This document shows positions 10,986 to 21,800 of a stretch of 64,000 nucleotides of DNA, piece after piece. Each line of letters starts with the position of its first letter. The stretch's first letter is position 1. The DNA comes from Acidobacteriota bacterium (lineage in GTDB: Bacteria; Acidobacteriota; Thermoanaerobaculia; Multivoradales; JAGPDF01). The DNA is taken from contig JACTMI010000036.1 in assembly GCA_014584695.1 (NCBI GenBank), positions 1 to 64,000 on the forward strand, read 5' to 3'. The notes below the pieces were generated by a model. The model was given only the letters and a program-made list of their open reading frames with translations, made no database searches and had not been told where the DNA came from. A program made the position numbers and the translations under genes.

Positions 10986-13931
10986 TCAGAGCCCCGTCTC
11001 GGTGAAGCTCCAGCGCGCGGTGTTCCCGCTCTCGAAGCCGTCCCGGAACAGCGCGTCCGGATCGGCGAACTCGCCGACCTCGAGATAGACCACCAGCGGA
11101 TCGTGATCCGCCATCCGCGCGTTCGGCAGCGCCCGGTCCGTCTCCGGGAAGTCGGCGTTGACTCGCGCATGATCCAGCCGGCGCGTGGAAGTCGAGGCGA
11201 CGAGCGCGGCGTTGACCAGCGCGTGGTCGAGATTCTGCGCGTTGCCGTCGAAGACGAACGAGTAGTCGTCGGCGTCGACCAGGCGAACGAGGTCCGGGTT
11301 CACCAGATCGGGCGAGGCGAGGGCGACCTCGTCGGCCGGCGCCGGCGTCCCCATCACCGTCCCCATGACGTCGACCAGGCCGTCGTTGTCCTCGAAGCCG
11401 TTGAAGTCACCGACCACGACGATCCGCTCGGTCGGATCGGCGACCTGCCGCGCCTGGATCAGGTCGGCCAGGTACTCCGCTTGCGCGCGGCGCTTCTGGC
11501 GCACTCGGTTGCCGGTGGTGGTCGCACCGTTGGGCTCCACCGAAGTGATGCCGTTGAGCGAGCGCTGGTGGACGACGATCACGGTCAGCGCGTACTCGCT
11601 GCCGTTGGGGTGGTGGACGATCGCCTCGAGCCGCAGCGGCGGCCGGTCGTTGAGCAGATCGGGCTGGCCATCGCTGGGATCGATCCAGGTGGTCGTGAGC
11701 CCCTCCTGGACGACGCCGATCACCTCGATCCGCGGCGTCGGGCCGTTGACCGGCGCCGTCTTGACCAGGAAGCCGACGTCGATGCCGCCCACGTCGTTGC
11801 CCTCGAACAGGTGGGCTTGGTAGAGCGGATCGGGCTGCGCCGCAGCGATCGCGTCGGCCGAGATGCGGGCGGCGAGGTCCTCGAGCACGGCGAGCTTCTC
11901 GACCTCGACGGCGCCCAGGATGTCGGGCGCGTGCAGGAACTCGCGGACGTGCAGCGACGCCTTCTCGAGCCGGCTCTCGTAGTAGGCGGTCTGCACCACC
12001 GGCTCGCCGATGCCCGGGTCGTCGACGTCGTCGAACAGCCGCTCGAAGTTGTAGGCGGCGACGGTGATCTCGCCGAAAGTGGGCGGCGCGGCCGGCGCCG
12101 GATCGACACTGCCGGTCGCCTGCACCACCGCGCCGGTGTCGGGCAGGATGGTGTAGGTGCGGAAGGAGTAGTCGAGCGGTCCGATCAGGCCGGTGACGAT
12201 CTGCCCGGCGCGCGCGTCGAGCGCCGTGGTGCCCGGCTGCGCGTCGCTGTCGACTCGGATCCGTTCTGGATTCGTGTCGAAGCGGGGGATGTTGGCCGGC
12301 GGCACCTGCGGCGCCAACAGCGCCGCCAGGTCGTCCGGCAGCTGCACGCCCGCCTCGCGCAGCGGCCGCCCGTGGCCGGGGACGACGCCGTAGAAGACGC
12401 CCGTCGAGCTGGTGACGCCGGTCGTCTCGGCGAGGTTGCCGAGCGTCGGCCCGACCACCTCGAGCGCGGCGACCGAGACGCGCATCCCCTCGAGCCGCTC
12501 GAGCTGGTCGAACGCGCCGGCGGGGTCCGGCGTGCCGAGCGTCAACGGCACCGGCGCCGGCAGCGGGTTGCCGGAGGAAAAGACCAGGATCGAGAGTGGC
12601 GCGCCGAGCTCGGTGAGTGGCGGCTGCTCCGGATCGGCCGCCGGAACGAACTCGATCACCGTGCCGGTCACCGCGGCGTCGTCGCCGACGGCGACGGTCG
12701 GCGCCGAGCCGGTGAAGACCAGGATCCCCTCGGAAGTCGCCGGATCGGCATCGTCGAGGCCGTCCGGGGTCTGCAGGAAGAAGCCGTTCGACCGCCGGCC
12801 GGTGACCAGGCCGCGCACCGTCACCGTCTGACCCACGAGCGGGGAGGCCGCGCCGCCCCCCTGGACGTCGTGGATCGCCGTCAGCGTGAAATCGTCGTTC
12901 TGGATCGTGCCGGTGGCGACTCCGTCGTGGAGCACCGCGCCGGTGACGTTCGAAACCAGGAGCTGGAAGGTCTCGTCGGGCTCCGGGTCGGTGTCGCCGT
13001 GGACCGTGACCTGGACCAGGAGCTGGCTCTCTCCTTCGGGGATCGTCACGCCGGTCGCCGCCAGGGCGTCGTAGTCGCCGTCGGCGACGGTCGCCGTGCC
13101 GTCCTGGGTGGTGACGTCGAAGGTCACGCCGCCCGGATCGGCGGCCCGCGAGAGCTGCACCAGGAAGCCGGCGCTGGTGGTGCCGGAGTCGCCCTCGAGG
13201 ACGCTCGTGTCGGCGACCGAGAGGAAGACGGGGCAGGGCTGGGTGTCGATCGCGATGTCGTCGATGCCGACCCACTCGTCGCTGCCGACCGCGTCGGTGG
13301 TCATGACCCGGAGCTGGACGAGCGGCTGGTTCTCGGCCGCCGCCGGCAGCGTCACACAGACGATGGTCTCCTGCGTGGCGGAGCCGCCGGTGGTGGCGTC
13401 CGCGACGTAGGCGGCGGGGACGTTGGTGAAGCTGCCGCTCGAACCGACCCGGTAGTGCAGCGCGATCGGCTGGACGGCGTTGTCGGCCGAGCCGTCGATG
13501 TCGCGCACGCGGTAGTAGACGCGGATGTTGCTCTGCGCGGTGGTGTCGAGGTAGAAGCGCAGATAGGGGGCCCGCGCGGTACCGCTCCCCTGGAGCGCCA
13601 CCACCGGATCGGTGATGTGGAACTCGGTGACGCCGCCGGTGCCGAAACCGCCGGGATTGGTCTGGTTGGCGTTGACGTCGAGCACGCCCGGGTCGTCCGC
13701 GGCGAGCACGGTCTGCGGGTCGACGGCGGTCCCCCCGGTCAAGTTGTCGCCGCGGAAGCCCTCGATGCCCGGCACGCCCGACCAGATGTCGTTGACCGTG
13801 ATCAGCCCGGTGTTCGTCCAGCTCTGGGCGAAGGGGAGGGTCTGGGGCACGCTGTCGCCGAGCAGGGGCGCAGCCGGCAGGGCGAGGAGCAGCGCGACGA
13901 GAGCGATGGTCGGGCGGCGGAGCTGGGGCAT
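10986..13931 (-). CDS. Secreted multidomain endonuclease/exonuclease/phosphatase-family nuclease
   Basis: 981 residues with a clear signal peptide (MPQLRRPTIALVALLLALPA, cleavage near APLLG). Order: an N-terminal beta domain (about 25-225); a Calx-beta domain (about 235-347; VADTSVLEGDSGTTSAGFLV, DGDYDALAATGVTIPEGESQ and ATGTIQNDD); an OB-fold-like region (about 350-430; LVGQTVTVRGLVTGRRSNGF and FLQTPDGLDDADP). From about 620 to 945 comes the EEP nuclease domain with ITVAAYNFERLFDDV, an ILGAVEVEKL glutamate, IVVHQRSLNGI, VVGDFNGFEDNDG and MADHDPLVVYLEV, supplying N, E, H, D-x-N and D-H residues. The layout matches ExeM/NucH-type extracellular nucleases, which degrade extracellular DNA. The last 21 residues, LFRDGFESGNTARW plus a short tail, match the C-terminal motif of two other exported proteins in this window. 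Confidence 0.87.
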   Translation of the reverse strand: MPQLRRPTIALVALLLALPAAPLLGDSVPQTLPFAQSWTNTGLITVNDIWSGVPGIEGFRGDNLTGGTAVDPQTVLAADDPGVLDVNANQTNPGGFGTGGVTEFHITDPVVALQGSGTARAPYLRFYLDTTAQSNIRVYYRVRDIDGSADNAVQPIALHYRVGSSGSFTNVPAAYVADATTGGSATQETIVCVTLPAAAENQPLVQLRVMTTDAVGSDEWVGIDDIAIDTQPCPVFLSVADTSVLEGDSGTTSAGFLVQLSRAADPGGVTFDVTTQDGTATVADGDYDALAATGVTIPEGESQLLVQVTVHGDTDPEPDETFQLLVSNVTGAVLHDGVATGTIQNDDFTLTAIHDVQGGGAASPLVGQTVTVRGLVTGRRSNGFFLQTPDGLDDADPATSEGILVFTGSAPTVAVGDDAAVTGTVIEFVPAADPEQPPLTELGAPLSILVFSSGNPLPAPVPLTLGTPDPAGAFDQLERLEGMRVSVAALEVVGPTLGNLAETTGVTSSTGVFYGVVPGHGRPLREAGVQLPDDLAALLAPQVPPANIPRFDTNPERIRVDSDAQPGTTALDARAGQIVTGLIGPLDYSFRTYTILPDTGAVVQATGSVDPAPAAPPTFGEITVAAYNFERLFDDVDDPGIGEPVVQTAYYESRLEKASLHVREFLHAPDILGAVEVEKLAVLEDLAARISADAIAAAQPDPLYQAHLFEGNDVGGIDVGFLVKTAPVNGPTPRIEVIGVVQEGLTTTWIDPSDGQPDLLNDRPPLRLEAIVHHPNGSEYALTVIVVHQRSLNGITSVEPNGATTTGNRVRQKRRAQAEYLADLIQARQVADPTERIVVVGDFNGFEDNDGLVDVMGTVMGTPAPADEVALASPDLVNPDLVRLVDADDYSFVFDGNAQNLDHALVNAALVASTSTRRLDHARVNADFPETDRALPNARMADHDPLVVYLEVGEFADPDALFRDGFESGNTARWSFTETGL

Positions 13932-14219
13932 CAGGGGCCTCCGAAACGAGTGGACCGGGCAGCGCGGCGCCTCCGCGGTGGGGGCGCTGGCGGGTTTTTC
14001 GAGTCGTCGGTCGGAATTCTACGGGTTGGCCGGAGACGGGGGAACCCCATCCCCGTGACCGCCGGGTGACAGCTGTCCGGGCAGGGTGGGCCGTTTCGAA
14101 ACCGCCATGATCCGGGTCATCCAGGGGCGTCGCGGATCTGGCGTATCCTGGGAACCACCCTGGAGGGTGGCGACGCCCGGGCGCCCGGGCGCCGAGACTC
14201 TCGGCAGAGGGAGGACCGC
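13932..14219. other. Divergent intergenic region
   Basis: 288 bases between the divergently transcribed nuclease and radical SAM genes. A ribosome site GAGGGAGG stands just before the radical SAM start. A small G/C hairpin is present near 14041-14060. I see no convincing -35/-10 pair, riboswitch or RNA gene. Confidence 0.4.
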
Positions 14220-15464
14220 ATGACCGGCGAGCTCGCCACCAACCCGGCCCTGCTCAAGCTCGATCTCTATTGCCAGGGGCTCCGCCTCGACGAGTCCTGC
14301 TTCATCGAGGAGGACGGCGGGCGCAAGATCCTGCGCACCCGCGCCGGCCTCGGCAGCGGGCTGGAGCTGATCCTGCCCGGGGAGCTGTGGACCAACGCGC
14401 CGGTCTCCGAGCCGTTCGCCGCGCGCTCGCCTTACACGCTCCACCGCGAGCGGGGGCGCTACTGGCTGCGGCACGAGGGGAGGGATGTCGTCCCGGTGCG
14501 GCTGTCGCCGCGCCCCAACTGGTACGAGGCCGCGACCTCGACCGGCAAGCCGATGACCCGCATCGGGACGCTGCAGGGCACCTACCTCGGCATCTACCAG
14601 GCCAAGGTCTGCGAGTACTGGACGCAGAAGCCGACCAAGGTCAACTGCAAGTTCTGCTCGGTGGGCCTGAACCTGGGCGTCGACGACGCCGACGAGAAGA
14701 GCGTCGAAGAGGTGATGGAGGTCATCCGCGCGGCGCGCGCCGAGTCCGGCATCACCTACGTCGACTTCAACACCGGCCACTACGAAGGCGACACTTACCT
14801 CGACATCCTCGAACCGTTCATCGTCCGCATCAAGCAGGAGCTCGGGCTGCTGGTCGGCGTCCAGACGCCGCCCCACCGCGACCTGAAGCGCTACGACCAC
14901 CTGCGCGAGATCGGCGTCAACCGGGTGTCGTTCTGCTTCGAGATCTTCGACCGCGAGCTGTTCGAGGAGATCTGCCCGGGCAAGCACGCCGAGTACGGGC
15001 TCGACTTCTACCTCGAGGCGATCCGCTACTGCGCGACGCTCGGCGCAAAGGGCCCGGCCGACGAGCCGTGGGTCACCAACGGCGAGATCATCGCCGGCCT
15101 CGAGCCGCCCGAGTCGTCGATCCGCGCCATCGACTGGATCACCTCCGTCGGCGCCATTCCGACCGTCTGCGTCTTCCGCCCGCTGGTCGGCACCGATCTC
15201 GAGGACCACGAGCCGCCGAGGACCGAGGACATGGTGCCGATCTTCCGGCGGCTCTACGAGTCGACCATGGAGGCCGGCCTGCCGATCGGCTGCGCGCCGA
15301 ACATCCACGTCTCGCTGGTCATGCTGCCCGAGGAGTGCCGCTACCTGTCGCCGCGCCGCTACCTCTGGCAGAGCGCCAAGCTGGGCGTCATGAAGCGCGT
15401 CTTCGCGCGCCGGTTCGACCGCAAGCTGCGCGAGACCGAGAGCCGCGCCGCCGCCTCCGCCTGA
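14220..15464 (+). CDS. Radical SAM protein with CX11CX2C cluster motif
   Basis: 414 residues, ATG preceded by GAGGGAGG at about 9 bases. The cluster region reads KVCEYWTQKPTKVNCKFCSV (about residues 134-153): cysteines spaced C-x11-C-x2-C instead of the usual C-x3-C-x2-C. After it come barrel motifs typical of radical SAM enzymes: GITYVDFNTGHYEGDTYLDI (GGE-like position), LLVGVQTPPHRDLKRYDHL, REIGVNRVSFCFEIFDRELF, GEIIAGLEPPESSIRAIDW and PTVCVFRPLVGTDLEDHEPP. The long first spacing resembles the TIGR04043/MSMEG_0568-type group as I recall it (C-x9-C-x2-C followed by CxFCxxGQ-like), so a relationship is plausible but unproven. The ~100 residues before the cluster form a beta-rich domain of unknown role. 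The substrate cannot be inferred; the nearest co-directional neighbour is a Crp/Fnr regulator 158 bases downstream. Confidence 0.82.
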   Translation: MTGELATNPALLKLDLYCQGLRLDESCFIEEDGGRKILRTRAGLGSGLELILPGELWTNAPVSEPFAARSPYTLHRERGRYWLRHEGRDVVPVRLSPRPNWYEAATSTGKPMTRIGTLQGTYLGIYQAKVCEYWTQKPTKVNCKFCSVGLNLGVDDADEKSVEEVMEVIRAARAESGITYVDFNTGHYEGDTYLDILEPFIVRIKQELGLLVGVQTPPHRDLKRYDHLREIGVNRVSFCFEIFDRELFEEICPGKHAEYGLDFYLEAIRYCATLGAKGPADEPWVTNGEIIAGLEPPESSIRAIDWITSVGAIPTVCVFRPLVGTDLEDHEPPRTEDMVPIFRRLYESTMEAGLPIGCAPNIHVSLVMLPEECRYLSPRRYLWQSAKLGVMKRVFARRFDRKLRETESRAAASA

Positions 15465-15622
15465 TCCGGCGTCGAGGCAGTACGACCCCGGTAGCGCGAC
15501 GTGGGTCCACCCCCGCGAGGGGTCCCTGTCCGGCCTCGCCGCCACGGTTGCCCCGCAGATTCCGAGCCGACGCCGAGCCGCCAGGCCCGTAGAACCGAGG
15601 CAAGCTAGGATCCCCCCTCGAG

Positions 15623-16327
15623 ATGCCGACGACGATCGAGCAGCAACTGGCGACCATCCCCATGTTCGCCCGCCTGAAGCCGGAGGACCGCCAGTCCCTG
15701 GCGGCGGTCGCCGTCGCCGTCGACTACGCCCGCGGCGAGGAGATCTTCGCCGAGGGCGATGCGCCGCGCTCGCTCCACGTCGTCCTCGAGGGCCACGTCA
15801 AGATCGCCAAGCTGACCCCCGCCGGCCGCGAGGTCATCCTCGAGATCTTCGGCCCCGGCGACCCGCTGGGCGCCGTCGCGGTCTACGAAGGGCGCGAGTT
15901 CCCGGCCTCGGCCCGGGCGCTCGAGCCGACGCGCTGCGTCCGCATCCCGCGCGACGCCTTCTTCCGCCTGCTCGCCGAGCGGCCGACGCTGGTCGCCGGC
16001 CTGCTGGGCGGCCTGACGCTGCGCCTCATGGAGCTCACCGACCGCCTGGTCGAGCTGACCGGCGCGCGGGTCGAGGAGCGGATGGCCCGTCTGCTGGTCA
16101 AGCAGGCCGACGAGATCGGCCGGCCGGAGCGGGGCGGCGTCTTCCTGCCGCTCCACCTCAGCCGCCAGGAGCTCGCCGACCTCGCCGGCACCACGCTCGA
16201 GACCGCGATCCGGGTGATGAGTCGGTGGAGCAAGCGGCGCTGGGTGCTGACCGAGCCCGACGGCTTCGTCCTGCTCGACCGCGCCGCCCTCGAGCGCCTC
16301 GCCTCCGGCGAGCGCGACGACGCCTGA
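15623..16327 (+). CDS. Crp/Fnr family transcriptional regulator
   Basis: 234 residues. Residues 5-120 form a cyclic-nucleotide-binding-type jelly roll: IPMFARLKPEDRQSLAAVAV, YARGEEIFAEGD, HVVLEGHVKIAKLTPAGREV and FGPGDPLGAVAVYEG. The long dimerisation helix follows (about 120-150). The C-terminal winged helix holds SRQELADLAGTTLETAIRVM near residues 173-195, the standard Crp/Fnr recognition helix with G-T-T-x-E-T. There is no N-terminal cysteine cluster, so it is not an oxygen-sensing Fnr. The effector pocket lacks an obvious full cAMP signature (R-E rather than RxS at the end of the phosphate-binding turn), so the ligand is unknown. It stands alone between the radical SAM gene and the convergent transporter. 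Confidence 0.92.
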   Translation: MPTTIEQQLATIPMFARLKPEDRQSLAAVAVAVDYARGEEIFAEGDAPRSLHVVLEGHVKIAKLTPAGREVILEIFGPGDPLGAVAVYEGREFPASARALEPTRCVRIPRDAFFRLLAERPTLVAGLLGGLTLRLMELTDRLVELTGARVEERMARLLVKQADEIGRPERGGVFLPLHLSRQELADLAGTTLETAIRVMSRWSKRRWVLTEPDGFVLLDRAALERLASGERDDA

Positions 16328-16345
16328 ACCCCGGCGCCGCGCGCC

Positions 16346-17815
<1,470 letters not shown>

Positions 17816-18057
17816 CGGCGGAGTCTAGACCGCCCGAGGCCCGGCGCCGCCCGCCGCGTGGAGCCTCACCGGCGTCGACGGCCTGTTGCCTCGCGGCGGC
17901 TTCGGGTGCGGCTCCTCGGTCGCCGCGATGGCGCTCGTGGCCCCTATGGTACGGTGCCGGGAAACACCGTCGGCAGGGCGCTCGGGCGATCGACCGTAGG
18001 GAGGTGGCCGTCGAGGCCGTCGTCGCGCGTGTCGATCGGGCTCACGGAGGAGGCGAG

Positions 18058-18777
18058 ATGCGCAACTGGCTCGGGACGATCCTCGGACTGGCGCTGAGCG
18101 CGTCGGCATGCGGCGGTGGGCAGGAGCCCGCGGCGGCCGACGCCGAGAAAGAGGCGCGCGAGACGATTCGCCGGATGCGGGCCGGCGAGACCATCCGCGA
18201 GACCTCCTCCGGTCTCGACCCCTGTGCCATCCTCCAATCCGGCATGGTCGCCGAGGTCTTCGGCGTCGAGGCCGCCGCCCTCACCTTCACCGCCGGCAGC
18301 GCCCGCCACGCGCTGTGCACGGCGCGCTGGCGCAAGCCGGACGCCGACCGCATCGAGGCCGAGGCGCCGCAGCGGATGATGGACTACATGAAGCGGCGCA
18401 TGGAGGCGCAGAGCAAGGGGCAGCCGTTCGACGAGAAGATGCCCTCCGTGCGCACCGAGAACGAAGCGAGCCTGACGATCAACAACGAGCCGATCGCGAG
18501 CCCCGCGGCGGCGGTTGCGCGTCTCGAGCAGCTCGTCGGCCGGCTCGGTGAAGGGGTCACGACCGAGGTGGCGGGGCGGCAGCACACCGCGCAAGTCGAG
18601 TACGAGGGCTGGCTCGAGGGGGTCGGGGATCGCGCCGCCTGGGCGCCGAGGCTCTCCCAGCTTTCGGTGGCGGCGGGCGGAGTTCTCTTCCACGTCGGGG
18701 TCACGGCCTCCCCGGACGCCTCCGAGAACCGCGCCAAGGCGATCGAGCTGGCGCGCCGGATCGCGCGGGCGCTCTGA
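18058..18777 (+). CDS. Lipoprotein of unknown function
   Basis: 239 residues from the ATG at 18058, preceded by GGAGGAGG at 6 bases. The leader MRNWLGTILGLALSASACGG ends in a lipobox-like S-A-C, so it is probably lipidated and attached to a membrane. The mature part has a helical linker rich in Ala/Glu/Arg. Then come SSGLDPCAILQSGMVAEVFG and HALCTARWRKPD, a D-P-C...L-C pattern reminiscent of the DUF3558-type lipoproteins of actinobacteria. The resemblance is loose and I would not transfer that name. Two cysteines in the mature region (near residues 59 and 88) could form a disulfide. It is a single gene divergent from the SLC13 transporter and convergent with the four-gene secreted operon. Confidence 0.72.
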   Translation: MRNWLGTILGLALSASACGGGQEPAAADAEKEARETIRRMRAGETIRETSSGLDPCAILQSGMVAEVFGVEAAALTFTAGSARHALCTARWRKPDADRIEAEAPQRMMDYMKRRMEAQSKGQPFDEKMPSVRTENEASLTINNEPIASPAAAVARLEQLVGRLGEGVTTEVAGRQHTAQVEYEGWLEGVGDRAAWAPRLSQLSVAAGGVLFHVGVTASPDASENRAKAIELARRIARAL

Positions 18778-18786
18778 CCCCAGCCA

Positions 18787-18812
18787 GGTGCCAGGCGAGT
18801 CGCGGACAAACG
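18787..18812. repeat. Single dispersed repeat element
   Basis: GGTGCCAGGCGAG followed by TCGCGGACA matches the element at 24468 (GGTGCCAGCCGAG, TTTCGGACA) at all but four positions and shares its core with the cluster at 4361-4625. A degenerate echo, AGGTGCCACCCGAG, follows at 18820. It lies in the 121-base gap between two convergent genes. Confidence 0.55.
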
Positions 18813-18898
18813 ATGTCGAAGGTGCCACCCGAGCTCTCGGAGGCCTGAAAGGCGCCGCCCGAGTGCTCGGAGCTCCGGGACGACTCCTCGGGGCGGGC

Positions 18899-21800
18899 TC
18901 AGGGCGCCGCGATCCGCCAGACGTGGTCGTGGCTGCCGCCGAAGCTCCCTTCGTACTCGCCGCCGTTGATCGACATGACGAGCGCGGTGCTCTTGCCCAT
19001 CTCGCGGATCAGGCGCAGCTCGATCGTGTTCTCGCCGCCGCGCAGCATCGCCCGGAAGCAGCTGCGCCCCCCCTCCGGGTTCTGCACCGTGCCGATCGGC
19101 GCGCCGTTGACCACCAGCGTGTAGTGGTCGTCGAGCACGCTGTTGGCGTCGATCACGCAGATCTCGACGTTGCGCGAAGAGACGCGGCCCGTGCCGGCCT
19201 CGCGCGCACCGCCCGGGCCGCCGCGCGGTAGCAGGCCGTCGATGCCGACGCAGGCCGCCACGCGCGCGGTCTCGGCGTAGCGCTCCGCCTGGCCGCGCTC
19301 GCCCATCGCCACCGCCTGCCGGATCATGGTGCGCAGCACCTCGCAGAAATCCGAGTCGCCACTGGTCGAGAGGACCGGGTCGGGCAGCCCCTCCCAAGGG
19401 GTGACGCAGCGCCGCTCGCTGGCCACCCACTCGCCGGCCGGGCAGCGGCAGGACCAGCGGCCGGTCGCCGGGTCGCGCCGCGGCAGCGTCCCCGGCATGG
19501 CGCTGCAGTCGGCCTGTCCGGCGGCCGCGACCGCGGCACCGGCCGCTCCCTCGAGCGACAGGCAGGCGGCGCGCACCAGGCTCCAGGCGGTGCCGCGCGG
19601 GCAGACGCAGCGCTGTCGCCCGGTCGCCGGGTCGGGCTCCGCGCGGGTGCCCGGCCAGGCGGTGCAGTCCTCGACCGCGCTCGTCGCGGGCAGCGCCGCG
19701 AGGATCTCCTCGAGCTCGTCGCCCAGTCCGGCCAGGCGCTCGAGCAGGTCCTCGAGGCAGGCGTGCGGTACGTCGGGGGTCGCGGCCACTTCGGCGAAAG
19801 CATCGGCGACCGCACGCTCGACCTGGGCGCGGCCGTGGCCCGGGTCGTCCCCGCGGCGCAGCGCCTCGCGCGCCGTGCGCAGGTAGCCCTCGGCGATCGC
19901 GATCTTGGCCCGGACCCGGGAGCGCAGCCCCTCGCGCCGGGCGGCAAGCGCTTCGACCGCTGCCGCGTCGCGCGCCTCGAGGGCGCGCACGCGTGCCTGC
20001 TCGGCGGGGGGCAGCGCCGAGGCGGCGCAGCGGTCGCCGGCCCAGGCGACGACGCGGTTCGCGACCCCGAGCAGACCGGTGATCGAGCAGCGCCGGTAGG
20101 CCTCGGCCCACTCGCGCGCGAAGGGCTCGATCTTGCCGCGGAAAGCCTCGATTCGCCGCTCGAGCTCGGCCAGCCGCGCGCGTTGCCGGGCGAGCTCGCC
20201 GTCGCGGTCGGCCCCGCAGACGACCGGCAGCGCCTCGAGCTCTGCCAGCGCGGCCGCCGCATCCGCGACCGCGCAGCGCGCCAGCGCGCGCTCGGTTTCG
20301 GGCACGAGCCGCGCGAGCTCGGCGCGGCCGAGCTGGCGTGCCGCCTCCGCGCGCCGACCTGCTTCGGCCAGCCGGCGCCGGTGCTCGGCGGCGGAAGGCG
20401 GCGGCGGGCACTCGGCCGGCGGCGTGAAGCCGGCGCCCAGGCCGACCATCTCGAGCACCCGCTCCGCCGCGCCGCAGCGCTCCGGCTCCCGAGGCTGCTC
20501 GGCCCGGAAGAGCTCTTCCTCGATGCTCGCGAGCAGATCCCGCCAGGCGGCCTCGAAGTCGCGCTGCCGCGGCTCGATCGCCGCCCAGCGCGTCTCGAAG
20601 GCGGCGCGCTCGGCCGCGAGGGCCGCCGTCCACCGGTCGGTCTCGGCGTGCCCCGCCGGGCAGCCGATCGACGCCACCGCGGCCGCCATCGCGTCGAGCG
20701 CCGCCATCGCCTCGCGCCAGTCGCAGGCGGCGCTGGCCGCTCGCGCTCGCGCGGCCGCGGCCGAAGCCGAGGCCGTGGCGCCGCCGATCTCCGCCTCGCG
20801 CTGCGCGAGCTCGCGGCGCAGCGCGTCGGGAGGGTACTCGTCGTCGCGCCAGGGCGGGCGCCAACAGGCGGCGAAGCCGCTCGCGGTGTGCGGGCTCCAC
20901 TCGGCGTCGAAGCGGGCGAAGCGCTCGGCGACCCGCCGCCGCGCCTCCTCGAACTGGCAAGAGGCGGCGAGCGCGCGCGCCTCGCCGACGGCCGCTTCGA
21001 CCATCGGGAAGAACACGTCACGGGCGTTCTGCAGGCGGATCAGCCGGTTGCGCAGCTCGTGCGCGCTGCCGCCGATCCCGGCGAGCGACCAGGCCGCCTC
21101 GAAGCAGGCCTCGCTCTGGTAGCGCTCGAGGTCGCGCAGGAGGGAGCGGGCATCCGCGCACTCGCCGCCCGCGGCGAGCGCGCGGGCGATGGCCCCGAGC
21201 CCGGCGACGATCTCGTCGCGCCTGCGGCCGTCGGTCGCGATCCGGCCCTCCGCCGCCAGCCGGCGAGTCCTCAGGTCGAGCACGATCGAGCGCGCCCGCT
21301 GCTCGACCCAATGCAACCCCTCGAGCCGGCTGCGCAGCTCGACCCAGGCGGCCAGCGTGCGGCGCATCGCGGCCGTCGAGACCCAGCTGCCGGCGATGCC
21401 GCAGAAGGCCGCCTTCTCCCCGTCGACGACGTGCCGTCGGGTTCGCGCCAGGTAGTCGAGGGCGCGCGCCTCCAGGCTGGCGAGATCGGCGGCGGCGCCT
21501 TCGAAGAAGCAGCGGTCGGCGTTGCCCTCGGCGCGCGCCCGGTCGAGCGCGATCGCCGCCTCGAAGTGGCCGTGGAAGGTCTCGGCCGCCTTCTGGAAGT
21601 TGTCGAGCCAGCCGACGCTCTGGGTGACGCCACTCGCGACCTGGTTGGCGGCGCTGGTCGCGGCCTCCCGTGTCGTGTCGCCGAGCGCCCGCCACCCCTT
21701 CGCGCTCGAGGAGACCGTGCGCGCGGCGTTGAAGAACTCGCGCAGCTCCATCGCGTCGCCGAGCGCGTCGATGCGGGTCATCCAATCGCTCTTCTCGAGG

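Noticed and set aside
14025-14075. A GCCGGAGACGGGGGAACCCC stretch resembling the conserved core of c-di-AMP (ydaO) riboswitches
   Set aside because: The required partner block (TGGGGTGAAT-like) and the multi-helix frame are not found, and it sits in a G/C-rich divergent gap where simple hairpins are expected.
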